Positions 9,043-18,855 of a stretch of 64,000 nt of DNA are shown in pieces. The position numbers were made by a program, and so were the translations under genes. The notes beneath the pieces are model-generated. The model had not been told where the DNA came from. It ran no database searches and was given only the letters and a program-made list of their open reading frames with translations. Source of the stretch: Desulfuromonas sp. (GTDB lineage: Bacteria; Desulfobacterota; Desulfuromonadia; Desulfuromonadales; Geopsychrobacteraceae); the NCBI GenBank assembly GCA_002869695.1, contig PKUD01000090.1, positions 21,146 to 85,145 on the forward strand. Reading direction: 5' to 3'. Each line of letters begins with the position of its first letter. Within the stretch, counting starts at the first letter, position 1.

Positions 9043-10134
9043 TTGAAGCCTGACGTAAACCCCTCAAGCCACGCATCTGCCCCCTTCGATCCACAGCAGC
9101 TTTCCAGGGCTTTGCTCGACTGGTACGGACAAGCGGGTCGCGATCTGCCCTGGCGGCAGACCCGTGATCCTTACCGCATCTGGCTGTCGGAGATCATGCT
9201 GCAGCAGACCACCGTCGCTGCAGTGATCGGTTACTACCAGCGTTTTCTGGAGAATTTTCCCACGGTGGAACATCTCGCCGCTGCGCCACAGGAAGCGGTG
9301 ATCGATCTGTGGGCCGGGCTCGGCTATTATGCTCGAGCACGGAACCTGCATGCCGCCGCGCAGAGGGTTGTGGAAGATTTTGCAGGCTCTTTCCCTGCAG
9401 AGATAGATGAGCTGATGAGCTTACCCGGGGTCGGACGTTCCACAGCCGGGGCCATTTCATCACTGGCCTTCGAGAGGCGGGCACCGATCCTCGACGGCAA
9501 TGTTCGCCGGATCCTCTGCCGTCTGTTTGCCTGGCAGGACGCTCCGCGTTCCAGCCGTGCGGAAAAGCAGCTCTGGCTCTGGGCTGACCTGCTGACCCCC
9601 GGGCAGCAGGTTCACGACTATACCCAGGCAATTATGGACCTGGGGGCAACCGTCTGCACGCCCCGATCTCCTGACTGTGAATCCTGCCCTCTCAGCAGTT
9701 TTTGTCAGGCACGCCGCCAGGGCATTGAACAGGAGTTGCCACTGAAGCCGAAGCGCAAGAAAGTCCCGGTCCGCACCGAGGCCGCCTTGCTGATCTGTCG
9801 GGATGGCAGCTATTTCGTGCGGCGGCGGCAGGCCAGCGGCCTGCTCGGAGGGCTGTGGGAATTTCCCACGATCAGCGTCCCTGAAGGGAAACCGCCGGAA
9901 CAACAGGCGGCCCAACTGCTGAGGGACCAGGGAGTCTCCGGCCGGCTGAAATCCCTCGGGAAGATCGAGCATCTCTACAGTCACTTTAGGCTGGAATTAC
10001 ATCTGTTTCATGCTAACCTTGCCGAGCCGCAGCTGGTCAATGAAGAGAGCGGAGACTGGTGCCCGGCAGATGAACTGGAAAATCTGGCTCTACACGGAGC
10101 CCATAAGAAGGGGCTGACGCTCCTTGGAGGATAG
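9043..10134 (+). CDS. mutY: A/G-specific adenine DNA glycosylase MutY
   Basis: A 363-residue base-excision repair enzyme removing adenine mispaired with 8-oxoguanine. Visible features: catalytic glutamate E50 in LSEIMLQQT, helix-hairpin-helix LPGVGRSTAGAI (about 128-138), catalytic aspartate D151 in ILDGNVRR, the 4Fe-4S cysteines C205, C212, C215 and C221, and a C-terminal NUDIX-like domain that recognises 8-oxoG (LLGGLWEFP near 267). The start is TTG at 9043 with GAGGCGGAAG just upstream. It is directly followed by rnd with no gap, so the two are co-transcribed. Confidence 0.95.
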   Translation: MKPDVNPSSHASAPFDPQQLSRALLDWYGQAGRDLPWRQTRDPYRIWLSEIMLQQTTVAAVIGYYQRFLENFPTVEHLAAAPQEAVIDLWAGLGYYARARNLHAAAQRVVEDFAGSFPAEIDELMSLPGVGRSTAGAISSLAFERRAPILDGNVRRILCRLFAWQDAPRSSRAEKQLWLWADLLTPGQQVHDYTQAIMDLGATVCTPRSPDCESCPLSSFCQARRQGIEQELPLKPKRKKVPVRTEAALLICRDGSYFVRRRQASGLLGGLWEFPTISVPEGKPPEQQAAQLLRDQGVSGRLKSLGKIEHLYSHFRLELHLFHANLAEPQLVNEESGDWCPADELENLALHGAHKKGLTLLGG

Positions 10135-11262
10135 ATGTCTTTAGCACCGATTCTGACCGACAGCCAGGCTGTCGCCGCCTTTTCCGCAGAGCTGCAGCAA
10201 TTCCCGGTGATCGCCGTTGACCTGGAAGCCGACTCGATGCACTGCTACCAGGAGAAGGTCTGCCTGCTGCAGTTTTCGACCCCGGAGCGAACCCTGCTCA
10301 TCGACCCGCTGGCTGAAGAAATCGACCTTTCACCGCTCAAGCCGGTGCTGGCAAATCCGCAGATCCGCAAGATTTTCCATGCCGCAGACTATGATATCCG
10401 CTGCCTGGCCCGCGATTTCGGAATCGAGATCAACGGTCTGTTCGACACCATGATCACCTGCCAGTTCCTCGGCGAAGAGAAGGTCGGCCTGGCCGACGTG
10501 CTACACAAATATTTCGGTGTTGAACTAGACAAGCAGTACCAGCGCGCAGACTGGTCGGAACGGCCGTTGAGTGAAGGGATGATCCGTTATGCGGCGGCGG
10601 ACACCGCCCATCTGCACAAACTGGTGGCACTGCTGGAAGACCAGCTGCTGAAGAAGGGACGCCTCGACTGGGTGCTGGAGGAATTTTCCCTGCTGGAAAA
10701 AGCCCGTTTTGCTCCGAACGACGGACCTCTGTTTCTGCGCTGCAAGGGCGCTGGCCGGCTCAACCCGAGGCAGCTGGCGGTCCTGGAAGAGTTGCTGCAA
10801 TGGCGTGACAGTGAGGCACGACGGCGTGACCGCCCCCTTTACAAGGTGATCGGCAACAAGCCGCTGCTGGCCATCGCGACGATCCGCCCGCAGGGGCGGC
10901 AGGGATTGCTGGGGATCGAGGGGGTCTCACCACGACTGGTCGATCGGTTCGGCAGTGCGCTGCTCAAAGCTATCCGCAGGGGCGAACAGCTGCCAGAGGA
11001 CCAACTGCCAATCTTCCCCCGGGGCGAACGGCGGAGCAAGGACCCGGAAGCGGAAAAGCGCATGCTGCTGCTCAAGGAGTGGCGCAAAGAGGCCGCCGCA
11101 GATCTGGGCCTCGATCCGGGAGTGTTGATCAACAATGCAGCGCTGGAGGAGCTCTCCCGCTGTCGGCCGAAAACGCCCGAGGAGCTCTCCGCCAGCGGCA
11201 TCCTGAAAAACTGGCAGTTTGAGGTGCTCGGTGGAGGAATCCTGGCGGCCCTGCAGCGCTGA
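10135..11262 (+). CDS. rnd: Ribonuclease D
   Basis: A 375-residue 3'-5' exoribonuclease trimming tRNA and other stable RNA precursors. The DEDD exonuclease core has D29 and E31 in VDLEAD, the Asp of FHAADYDIRCL and the YAAADTAHLHKL segment. A helicase-and-RNaseD C-terminal (HRDC) domain follows around residues 210-290 (LAVLEELLQWRDSEARRRDR). The ATG follows the mutY stop immediately, with GGAG in the last mutY codons as ribosome binding site. Length and domain order match the family. Confidence 0.92.
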   Translation: MSLAPILTDSQAVAAFSAELQQFPVIAVDLEADSMHCYQEKVCLLQFSTPERTLLIDPLAEEIDLSPLKPVLANPQIRKIFHAADYDIRCLARDFGIEINGLFDTMITCQFLGEEKVGLADVLHKYFGVELDKQYQRADWSERPLSEGMIRYAAADTAHLHKLVALLEDQLLKKGRLDWVLEEFSLLEKARFAPNDGPLFLRCKGAGRLNPRQLAVLEELLQWRDSEARRRDRPLYKVIGNKPLLAIATIRPQGRQGLLGIEGVSPRLVDRFGSALLKAIRRGEQLPEDQLPIFPRGERRSKDPEAEKRMLLLKEWRKEAAADLGLDPGVLINNAALEELSRCRPKTPEELSASGILKNWQFEVLGGGILAALQR

Positions 11263-11334
11263 GAAGGCAAAGATCACCTGAAAAAGCGGAAATCTCGAGG
11301 GAGATGCTTTTACAGCGTGTCGTTCTCTCCCGCT

Positions 11335-11368
11335 TAAGCGCCACAGTCGAGAGGGCTGTTGGCGCTTC
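11335..11368. terminator. Possible bidirectional hairpin between rnd and fumC
   Basis: AAGCGCCACAG and CTGTTGGCGCTT can pair with one bulge between the convergent rnd and fumC genes. There is no clear T-run, so a role in termination is uncertain. Confidence 0.35.
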
Positions 11369-11394
11369 CATCTCCGGGTAAAGACACAAGAACG

Positions 11395-12789
11395 CTAGTC
11401 TTCGGTGGGTTCGGTCATCCGCTCCGCATCGAGCAGCCGATTGACTTCGCTTTCCGGCAAGATATCCTCCGCCAGCAGCAGTTCACGGATGGTCTTCCCT
11501 TCTGCATAGGCGCGCTTGGCCAGCTCCGCCGACTTGTCGTAGCCGATCACCGGCACCAGCGCGGTCACCAGCGCCAGGCTGCGATCGAGCAGATCATCAC
11601 AGCGGTCCCGGTCGGCCTCCAGCTCCTTGAGATAGCGCTCGCTGAACAGGTCAACCACGTTGCCGAGCAGGTCGATACCCTGCAGCAGGTTCTCCGCCAT
11701 CACCGGCATCATCACATTCAGCTCAAAATTGCCCGATAATCCGCACAGGGTTACGGTGGCATCGTTGCCGGAAACCTGGGCGCAGACCTGCATCATCGAT
11801 TCGGCCAGAACCGGGTTGACCTTGCCAGGCATGATCGAGCTGCCCGGCTGCAGGGCCGGCAGTTTCAATTCGCCGATGCCGCAGCGCGGCCCGCTGGCCA
11901 GAAAACGGATATCGTTAGCGACCTTGAACAGACTCACGGCACAGCCTTTCAATGCGCCGCTGAGAGCCACCAACCCGTCCTTGGCGCTCTGCGCCTCGAA
12001 GTGATCCTCCGCCTCACGAAACTCTATGCCGGTCTCTTCGGCGATGCCGGCAATCGCCAGTTCGGCAAACTGCGGATGGGTATTGATCCCGGTCCCCACG
12101 GCAGTGCCGCCAAGGGCGAGCTCACTGAGTCCGTCGGCGGCGAACAGCAGACGTTCCCGGGTCAGCTCCAGCTGCCGGGCATAACCGTTGAACACCTGCC
12201 CCAACCGCACCGGGGTCGCATCCTGCAGGTGGGTTCGCCCGATCTTGAGAACATCGGCGAATTCTTCGGCCTTCAGCCGCAGATGCACTTCCATCCCTTT
12301 TAATGCCGGCAACAGATGGTTATGCAGCTGCTCGACGCAGGCGATATGGATGGCGGTAGGGAAGACATCGTTGCTCGACTGGCCGAGATTGACCTGGTCA
12401 TTGGGGTGTACCGCCTTGCCGCCGATCTGTTCACCGAGCAGCTGCGCCGCGCGGTTGGCAATCACCTCGTTCATGTTCATGTTGCTGCTGGTCCCCGAGC
12501 CGGTCTGGAAAACATCGACCGGAAAATGACTGTCCAGTTCACCGGCAACGACCTCCTGGGCCGCGGCAATAATCGCCCCGGCGATCGCCACCGGCAGCAG
12601 GCCGAGTTCCCGGTTGGCCCGTGCCGCATACTGCTTGACCAGACCCAGAGCACGCAGCATCGGTCGCGACAAGGGGCGCCCGGAGATGGGGAAATTGGCC
12701 AGGGCACGGGCGGTCTGGGCACCATACAGAGCGTCGTCCGGGACCTGCATCGGGCCGAGGGAATCCTGTTCAGTTCGATATATGTTCAT
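11395..12789 (-). CDS. fumC: Class II fumarate hydratase
   Basis: A 464-residue iron-independent fumarase interconverting fumarate and malate in the citric acid cycle. Signatures: TGSGTSSNMNMNEVIANRA in the first third, GRTHLQDATPVRLGQ in the middle, and the superfamily signature GSSIMPGKVNP (catalytic loop). An 18-codon longer frame exists, but ATG 12789 has GGAGGAGAAG immediately upstream and matches the usual N-terminus (MNIYRTEQDSLG). It stands alone between convergent rnd and the divergent DMT permease gene. Confidence 0.95.
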   Translation of the reverse strand: MNIYRTEQDSLGPMQVPDDALYGAQTARALANFPISGRPLSRPMLRALGLVKQYAARANRELGLLPVAIAGAIIAAAQEVVAGELDSHFPVDVFQTGSGTSSNMNMNEVIANRAAQLLGEQIGGKAVHPNDQVNLGQSSNDVFPTAIHIACVEQLHNHLLPALKGMEVHLRLKAEEFADVLKIGRTHLQDATPVRLGQVFNGYARQLELTRERLLFAADGLSELALGGTAVGTGINTHPQFAELAIAGIAEETGIEFREAEDHFEAQSAKDGLVALSGALKGCAVSLFKVANDIRFLASGPRCGIGELKLPALQPGSSIMPGKVNPVLAESMMQVCAQVSGNDATVTLCGLSGNFELNVMMPVMAENLLQGIDLLGNVVDLFSERYLKELEADRDRCDDLLDRSLALVTALVPVIGYDKSAELAKRAYAEGKTIRELLLAEDILPESEVNRLLDAERMTEPTED

Positions 12790-12829
12790 CGCTTCTCCTC
12801 CGGGGGAATTATCGCTCAAAGATAGATCA

Positions 12830-12857
12830 ATAATATCAGACACTTGACAACTGTCAA
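12830..12857 (-). promoter_or_regulatory. Predicted sigma-70 promoter of fumC
   Basis: On the minus strand TTGACA (12857-12852), a 16-base spacer and TATTAT (12835-12830) form a good housekeeping promoter about 40 bases before the fumC start. The -35 lies in a TTGACA/TGTCAA inverted repeat (12844-12857), which could be an operator. Confidence 0.6.
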
Positions 12858-12901
12858 TGGAAAGCCTTTGAGCCTTTCATTCGCGCTGGGCATGGGCTAG
12901 A

Positions 12902-13783
12902 ATGCCCGGCATGGAAACCATCGCCCTGCTGCTTATCATTTTTTCGGCGTTCATGCATGCCTTGTGGAACCTGCTGGTCAAGCAGAGTCGCGACAAGACC
13001 ATCTTTATCTGGTGGATGTTCGCCAGTTCCTTCTCGATGATGAGCCTGATGGGGCTGGCCACCGGTCAGGTTCTGCCCCCTCTGTCGCTGCGCTACCTGC
13101 TGCTGGCCAGCTCGGCGGCCTGCTGCTTTGTTCTCTACCATTGGCTCACCGGTCGGGCCTACCGGGACGGGGACCTGTCGATGACCTATCCGCTGGCCCA
13201 GACCGCGATGCTCTACGTGCCGCTCTGGGGGGTATTATTCCTCAATGAAAGCCTGACATTGATCGGTCTCTCCGGTATCATGCTGATCATCGCGGGCGCG
13301 TACTCCATCCAGCTGAAAAGGCTCAGCAGTGACGAAATTTTCCGGCCGTTCAGAAATCTGAATAATCGCTCGGTCCAGTCGGCGCTGTGCGCCGGTTTTA
13401 TCTACTCGGTGGGGGCGCTGATCGACAAGGTGGGCGTCAACACCTATTCGGCCTTCCACTTTACTTACGTGCTGGTCTTCTGCATGCTCTGTATCATGAG
13501 CCTCAACCTGCTGCGACCCTGCTATCGCGGCCGGGTGCTGGCCGAATGGCGCAACAGTCGCAAGCTGGTTCTCTGGTCCGGTCCGGTGATCCTGGCCTCC
13601 TACCTGTCCTTCCGCTACGGGCTGCAGATGGCGCCGGTGAGTTACGCGGTTCCGGTCCGCCAGGTGAGCCTGGTGATCGGGGTACTGATCGGGATTTTCT
13701 GGCTCGGCGAAAGCTTCGGGCGGATCAGGCTCGCCTCGGCGGGCTTGATCCTGGGCGGCGTACTGCTTGTTTGGCATGGCTGA
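12902..13783 (+). CDS. EamA/DMT-family permease
   Basis: A 293-residue drug/metabolite transporter-superfamily protein with about ten hydrophobic helices in two EamA halves (residues about 8-140 and 155-292). The N-terminal segment MHALWNLLVK and the closing segment LASAGLILGGVLLVWHG are typical. Substrate unknown. The start could be ATG 12902 or ATG 12911 (METIALL); no clear ribosome binding site separates them. It is transcribed away from fumC, and an HD-domain gene follows about 90 bases downstream. Confidence 0.8.
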   Translation: MPGMETIALLLIIFSAFMHALWNLLVKQSRDKTIFIWWMFASSFSMMSLMGLATGQVLPPLSLRYLLLASSAACCFVLYHWLTGRAYRDGDLSMTYPLAQTAMLYVPLWGVLFLNESLTLIGLSGIMLIIAGAYSIQLKRLSSDEIFRPFRNLNNRSVQSALCAGFIYSVGALIDKVGVNTYSAFHFTYVLVFCMLCIMSLNLLRPCYRGRVLAEWRNSRKLVLWSGPVILASYLSFRYGLQMAPVSYAVPVRQVSLVIGVLIGIFWLGESFGRIRLASAGLILGGVLLVWHG

Positions 13784-13874
13784 CCGAGCTAAGCGATCCC
13801 TGGATCTCTGACGAGAAAATCTAACCAGCGCTAACGCGCTGCTCTGCAACTCATATTCTCTTTTGGGGCTGAAC

Positions 13875-14447
13875 ATGAAGAATCTGGCTAATTTTCTCTT
13901 TGAAGTCGGCATGCTCAAGCGCACGCCGCGGACCGGTTTTCAATTCCTCGGGTCCGGTGCAGAATCGGTCGCCGAGCACAGTTTCCGCACGGCAATCATC
14001 GGTTATACCCTGGCCCAGATGGACGGCTCGGCAGACGTCGGCCGCGTGCTGCAACTCTGCCTGTTCCACGATATCCCCGAAGCGCGGATGGGCGATCTGA
14101 ACTATGTCAACAAGAAGTATCTTCAGGCGGACGAACAAAGGGCGGTCGACGACCTGGCCAGGCAGCTCCCTTTCGGAGAGGACTACCGCGAGACACTGAA
14201 TGAGTTTGCCGCCGAGCAGAGCCGCGAAGCGCAACTCTCCCACGATGCCGACCAGCTGGAGATGATTCTGGCACTGAAAGAGTACAAAGACCTGGGCAAC
14301 CGCTATGCCGACCAATGGTATCCTTTTGCCTTTGAACGACTGCAAACGGATGTCGCCAAGCAGCTGGCGACCACCATCTGGGAGACCGATTCGACCCGCT
14401 GGTGGTTTGACGGCGATGCCGAGTGGTGGATCAAGGGGAAAAGATAA
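13875..14447 (+). CDS. HD-domain phosphohydrolase (YfbR/HDDC2-like)
   Basis: A 190-residue HD-superfamily metal-dependent phosphohydrolase. The metal ligands can be placed as H35 (SVAEHSFR), H65-D66 (LCLFHDIPEARMGDL) and D126 (LSHDADQLEM). This pattern and length match the YfbR/HDDC2 group, which includes 5'-deoxynucleotidases; the true substrate is not known. ATG 13875 is chosen over a TTG 12 bases upstream because GGGG lies at a suitable distance and the protein starts like its relatives (MKNLANFLFEVGMLK). It is followed by the serS promoter region. Confidence 0.8.
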   Translation: MKNLANFLFEVGMLKRTPRTGFQFLGSGAESVAEHSFRTAIIGYTLAQMDGSADVGRVLQLCLFHDIPEARMGDLNYVNKKYLQADEQRAVDDLARQLPFGEDYRETLNEFAAEQSREAQLSHDADQLEMILALKEYKDLGNRYADQWYPFAFERLQTDVAKQLATTIWETDSTRWWFDGDAEWWIKGKR

Positions 14448-14475
14448 CCGGCCAGCTCTGCCGACAGTCGCCTGA

Positions 14476-15867
<1,392 letters not shown>

Positions 15868-15875
15868 ATAATTAC

Positions 15876-15961
15876 GGAGGAGTGGCCGAGTGGCTTAAGG
15901 CGGCGGTCTTGAAAACCGTTGAACGAAAGTTCCGTGGGTTCGAATCCTACCTCCTCCGCCA
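15876..15961 (+). tRNA. tRNA-Ser (anticodon UGA)
   Basis: Acceptor arm GGAGGAG (15876-15882) pairs with CTCCTCC (15951-15957); the discriminator is G and CCA is encoded (15959-15961). The anticodon loop CTTGAAA gives TGA at 15910-15912. A long variable arm and TTCGAATCC T-loop are present, as expected for a class II tRNA. Confidence 0.95.
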
Positions 15962-16004
15962 TTAGAAAACAGAACAAACCGGGACTGACAAAAACAAAAT
16001 ATAC

Positions 16005-16096
<92 letters not shown>

Positions 16097-16124
16097 TTGT
16101 TTTTTTTCATTTAAAGGTTTGCGT

Positions 16125-16604
16125 ATGGCCAAAGTTCTTCTGTTTCTGATGATCGGTCTGCTGGCGACGGAGCATTATCCCTGCTGCGTCGGGCAGATGA
16201 GTCTCGCAACAGTTGCGCATGCCAAAACACCACCATCCCGCGACCCCCTCAGAGTCGTGATTCCAGGCGAGGTCAAAGGTCAGTGGAAATCTGTCGAGAT
16301 TTCCATTCTTGATCAGGAAATCAGCTCCGAAACAACCTACACCATCAACATCGGCGAAACATTCCAGGTTCCGGGCTCAACCCTGAAGCTGAGAGTCGAC
16401 ACCTTTCTGCCCGCTTTCATCATGAAAGGGAGCCAGATGACCTCGGCGTCCAACGAGCCCAAAAATCCAGCCGCATATGTGGTTATCGAAGAGAATGGAG
16501 AAGATGTTTTCTCAGGTTGGCTGTTCAGCCTCTTTCCAGATGCCTGCGCAGTTAAAAATCCACGCTACAGCTTTAATCTGGCCGGATATAACAAGATCCC
16601 TTAA
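16125..16604 (+). CDS. DUF2155-family exported protein
   Basis: A 159-residue predicted periplasmic protein. The N-terminus (MAKVLLFLMIGLLA) is a signal peptide or anchor. The C-terminal half resembles DUF2155: a GETFQVPGSTLKLRV segment near residue 80 and the diagnostic ending VFSGWLFSLFPDACAVKNP followed by RYSFNLAG, corresponding to the GWMF...P.L.A..HPRYDV.L pattern of the family. Function unknown. ATG 16125 follows AAAGG at 16113-16117; a TTG two codons earlier is less likely. It sits between tRNA-Ser and tRNA-Arg genes. The domain call rests on recalled family pattern. Confidence 0.7.
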   Translation: MAKVLLFLMIGLLATEHYPCCVGQMSLATVAHAKTPPSRDPLRVVIPGEVKGQWKSVEISILDQEISSETTYTINIGETFQVPGSTLKLRVDTFLPAFIMKGSQMTSASNEPKNPAAYVVIEENGEDVFSGWLFSLFPDACAVKNPRYSFNLAGYNKIP

Positions 16605-16619
16605 AACAGCAAAAAAAGG

Positions 16620-16649
16620 TTGACAAACACCCTACAAATGGGCGATAAA
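16620..16649 (+). promoter_or_regulatory. Predicted promoter of tRNA-Arg
   Basis: TTGACA (16620-16625), an 18-base spacer and GATAAA (16644-16649) end 10 bases before the mature tRNA-Arg 5' end. Confidence 0.5.
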
Positions 16650-16659
16650 GCTCGTCTTT

Positions 16660-16736
<77 letters not shown>

Positions 16737-16744
16737 TAAAAAAC

Positions 16745-16780
16745 AAACGGTTACGGGCTTTTGCTTGTAACCGTTTTTTT
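16745..16780 (+). terminator. Rho-independent terminator after tRNA-Arg
   Basis: AAACGGTTAC (16745-16754) pairs with GTAACCGTTT (16767-16776) around a 12-base loop, followed by a T-run to 16780. Confidence 0.85.
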
Positions 16781-17277
16781 GTTTGCGGGCAACTGGTAAC
16801 AAGTTTTCTCTTTAGTCGAACGGAGAAGCAGCATCTTGTTCTGGTTGGGAGTGGAGGCTGACGGCACAACACGAATCCCCCCCGTACCCCCACACCTGCT
16901 AGAACGAGCGCCCTTTTTTTCATATTGGGTCCCATCCGACAGACATAATTTAGCCAATTTTCAAACTCGTTTTTCTGGTGACAGGTGGCAGGTTATATCT
17001 CCGAGGTTCCTGTCTCTGGCACAGCCCTGGTGATCGCTCCCAGCAAAAAACTATTCGGATGAGGGGTTTACTATGGGTGGTAAAAAGAAATGCCTTTTAG
17101 GCAAACCCTGTTGGGTTTTGCCTTTTAAAACTCCTGTATTCTGAGAATGGGTGACTCATCGAAGGAAAAGCAGAAGATCGTTGTCCTCAGGTTGCATAAA
17201 AAACTGACCTCTTTCTCAAGAGAGTCAGAACGACAACTCCACCCAACATGCGGTGATTGTTTACCTACGGTCAATCA

Positions 17278-17478
17278 CTAAGTCATGGATAAGTAGACCA
17301 GAAAAGCCAGGGCAGGCCAAAACCCAAATGTCGACAGAAACCCAAAGCCAATTATTTGTAGGGCTCCCAGAGACATTCTCCAAAGCCTATTACCCAGGGA
17401 TGTTAGCTTGCTACCAACATCGTCTTCTGTTTTGCTCCCTGCAAGCAGGGAGCGTTCTATGCTGACTGCTTGTCTCAT
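17278..17478 (-). CDS. Possible small membrane protein (66 aa)
   Basis: An ORF of 66 codons starting at ATG 17478 with GAGAGG six bases upstream. The product has a charged N-terminal half and one long hydrophobic segment near the C-terminus (IIGFGFLSTFGFWPALAFLVY), so it could be a single-pass membrane peptide. Not recognised. A longer frame to 17571 exists without support. Composition is AT-rich and no neighbour suggests a role; it may be a chance ORF. Confidence 0.3.
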   Translation of the reverse strand: MRQAVSIERSLLAGSKTEDDVGSKLTSLGNRLWRMSLGALQIIGFGFLSTFGFWPALAFLVYLSMT

Positions 17479-17724
17479 TATGACCTCTCTTTCTCGGGAA
17501 CAATAGGGGTAAGAAGATTCCCGCTGAACACCGCCATAGGGGGAGCTGTCATATATATATTTTATCACCATCAGAACAAAACATAGAAAGGCCAGCCCGA
17601 ATTAAATCTCACTCCTTCATTTTAAAACATCAAAATCAACTCTTCCGCACCGCTGTAATTTCGGTTGGTTAGAGATAAAGTCATTTCAGTACGGACTTTT
17701 GAGATGGGCTGAGTAGAGATAACC

Positions 17725-17931
17725 CTATGATTTCAGAACGATATTAAAATGAGCGAGTTGCTCAGAGAGGACTATTTGATGAAATAGCTTATAAGCTGAC
17801 AATTCGGAGGTGTGACTGTCGAGAAGGTCCTGACATTTGTGACAAACCTTGATCTGTGGGGCGTGCAACTGAGCATCACGGCCATCAGTCCCAAAACACT
17901 TCTTAACAAACGGATCTGAATACAAATACAC
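17725..17931 (-). CDS. Possible small hypothetical protein (68 aa)
   Basis: A 68-codon frame starting GTG (or TTG two codons later) just after GGGAGG. It contains a CHKC pair and a helical C-terminal half (SAYKLFHQIVLSEQLAHFN). Not recognised. The good ribosome binding site and ordinary amino-acid mix argue weakly for a real gene; the isolated AT-rich setting argues against. Confidence 0.3.
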   Translation of the reverse strand: MYLYSDPFVKKCFGTDGRDAQLHAPQIKVCHKCQDLLDSHTSELSAYKLFHQIVLSEQLAHFNIVLKS

Positions 17932-18066
17932 CTCCCAAAAAATGAAATATCAATTTATATTAGCTCCTTAATAAAAGATTTAAAACTACAGCCTCTCTAA
18001 GGATCAAAGATTACTTACGACTCTCTTCGAGAGCGATTAACTTACTGTTTTACAGTTGTTTTCTTG

Positions 18067-18094
18067 TTGACAGCCCTCTAGGGAGTGCTATAAG
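18067..18094 (+). promoter_or_regulatory. Predicted promoter of the peptidoglycan-binding gene
   Basis: TTGACA (18067-18072), 16-base spacer, TATAAG (18089-18094). It leaves a leader of about 125 bases before ATG 18227, containing AGGCA/TGCCT (18104-18123) and a GGG/CCC hairpin near 18159-18176. Confidence 0.55.
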
Positions 18095-18226
18095 TAAACT
18101 ATAAGGCAAGAGAAAAAATGCCTGAAAAATACAGTTAAGTGATGACTCTGCCTGAGATGGGGGATTGTCGCTCCCTGAGCGAATGTGGGTGGCCTTGTGG
18201 AACCTTTTCCGCAAAGGAGAATCATC

Positions 18227-18709
18227 ATGAGATACTTAACTCTGATACTTACACTGGTGTTTTTAGGTGGCCTGCTGGTGACCAGTCAGGCCTTGGCAGT
18301 CGGCCAGTACCAACCAGGAGAGACTCTACAGGTTGCGGCCCTGACCGGCGAAGAACTCCGCCAATGGCATCTCGCTCAAATGCACCCCCAAGATAACCAG
18401 GTACAGGTCCAATATCTCACCACTGAGCAGGTCAGAACGTTGCAAGCTCTGCTGACTCAGCGTGGATACTATGTCAGCGGCTACGAGTCTGACGGCATCG
18501 GTCGTGAAACCATGGCCGCGATCGAGAACTTCCAGAGGAATCAGAACTTGGCCGTCACCGGAGAACCCAACGAAGAAACCCTGAGAGCTCTCATGGTTGG
18601 CACCATTCTAGATGAGTACTTTGGCATTGCCCCAGTCTTTGGCATTGCCCCAGTTTTTGGTAATGACGATGAAGTTATTGGCCCTGTATATTGTGGTGAC
18701 GATGAATAA
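18227..18709 (+). CDS. Exported protein with peptidoglycan-binding domain
   Basis: A 160-residue protein with an N-terminal signal peptide (hydrophobic residues 4-21, cleavage expected after SQALA) and a PG_binding_1-type domain at about residues 60-128: TTEQVRTLQALLTQRGYY, then SDGIGRETMAAIENFQRNQ and VTGEPNEETLRAL. Such domains bind peptidoglycan or, in some proteins, other partners. The acidic C-terminus carries a duplicated FGIAPV unit from an 18-bp tandem repeat. ATG 18227 is preferred because GCAAAGGAGA lies directly upstream and a signal peptide follows. It is a single-gene unit with its own promoter and terminator. Confidence 0.8.
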   Translation: MRYLTLILTLVFLGGLLVTSQALAVGQYQPGETLQVAALTGEELRQWHLAQMHPQDNQVQVQYLTTEQVRTLQALLTQRGYYVSGYESDGIGRETMAAIENFQRNQNLAVTGEPNEETLRALMVGTILDEYFGIAPVFGIAPVFGNDDEVIGPVYCGDDE

Positions 18710-18766
18710 ATACTGGTATCAAGGGCCAGAAGGAAATAACCCAAAAGAACAAAGGCACCCATCATT

Positions 18767-18790
18767 AGCCGGGATTTTATCCCGGCTTTA
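18767..18790 (+). terminator. Rho-independent terminator
   Basis: AGCCGGGAT (18767-18775) pairs with ATCCCGGCT (18779-18787) around TTT, followed by TTAA. It lies after the peptidoglycan-binding gene, between it and the convergent iron transporter operon. Confidence 0.75.
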
Positions 18791-18855
18791 ATATGTACTA
18801 TATTTTGAGTCGACTTCCAAAAGTGTCAATAGCTGTAAACAATAAACTTTTTACT

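Larger units (their letters stand above)
16781..18066. other. AT-rich gene-poor stretch
   Basis: About 1.3 kb with no confident gene. Composition is more AT-rich than the surroundings, which can mark acquired DNA. It contains a hairpin near 17094-17127 (GGCAAACCC/GGGTTTTGCC flanked by CTTTTA and T-runs, terminator-like in both directions) and two small minus-strand frames with ribosome binding sites, listed separately. No transposase, integrase, tRNA or repeat array is seen. Confidence 0.5.

Noticed and set aside
12001..12825. Plus-strand frames opposite fumC
   Set aside because: Shadow frames of a well-conserved fumarase.
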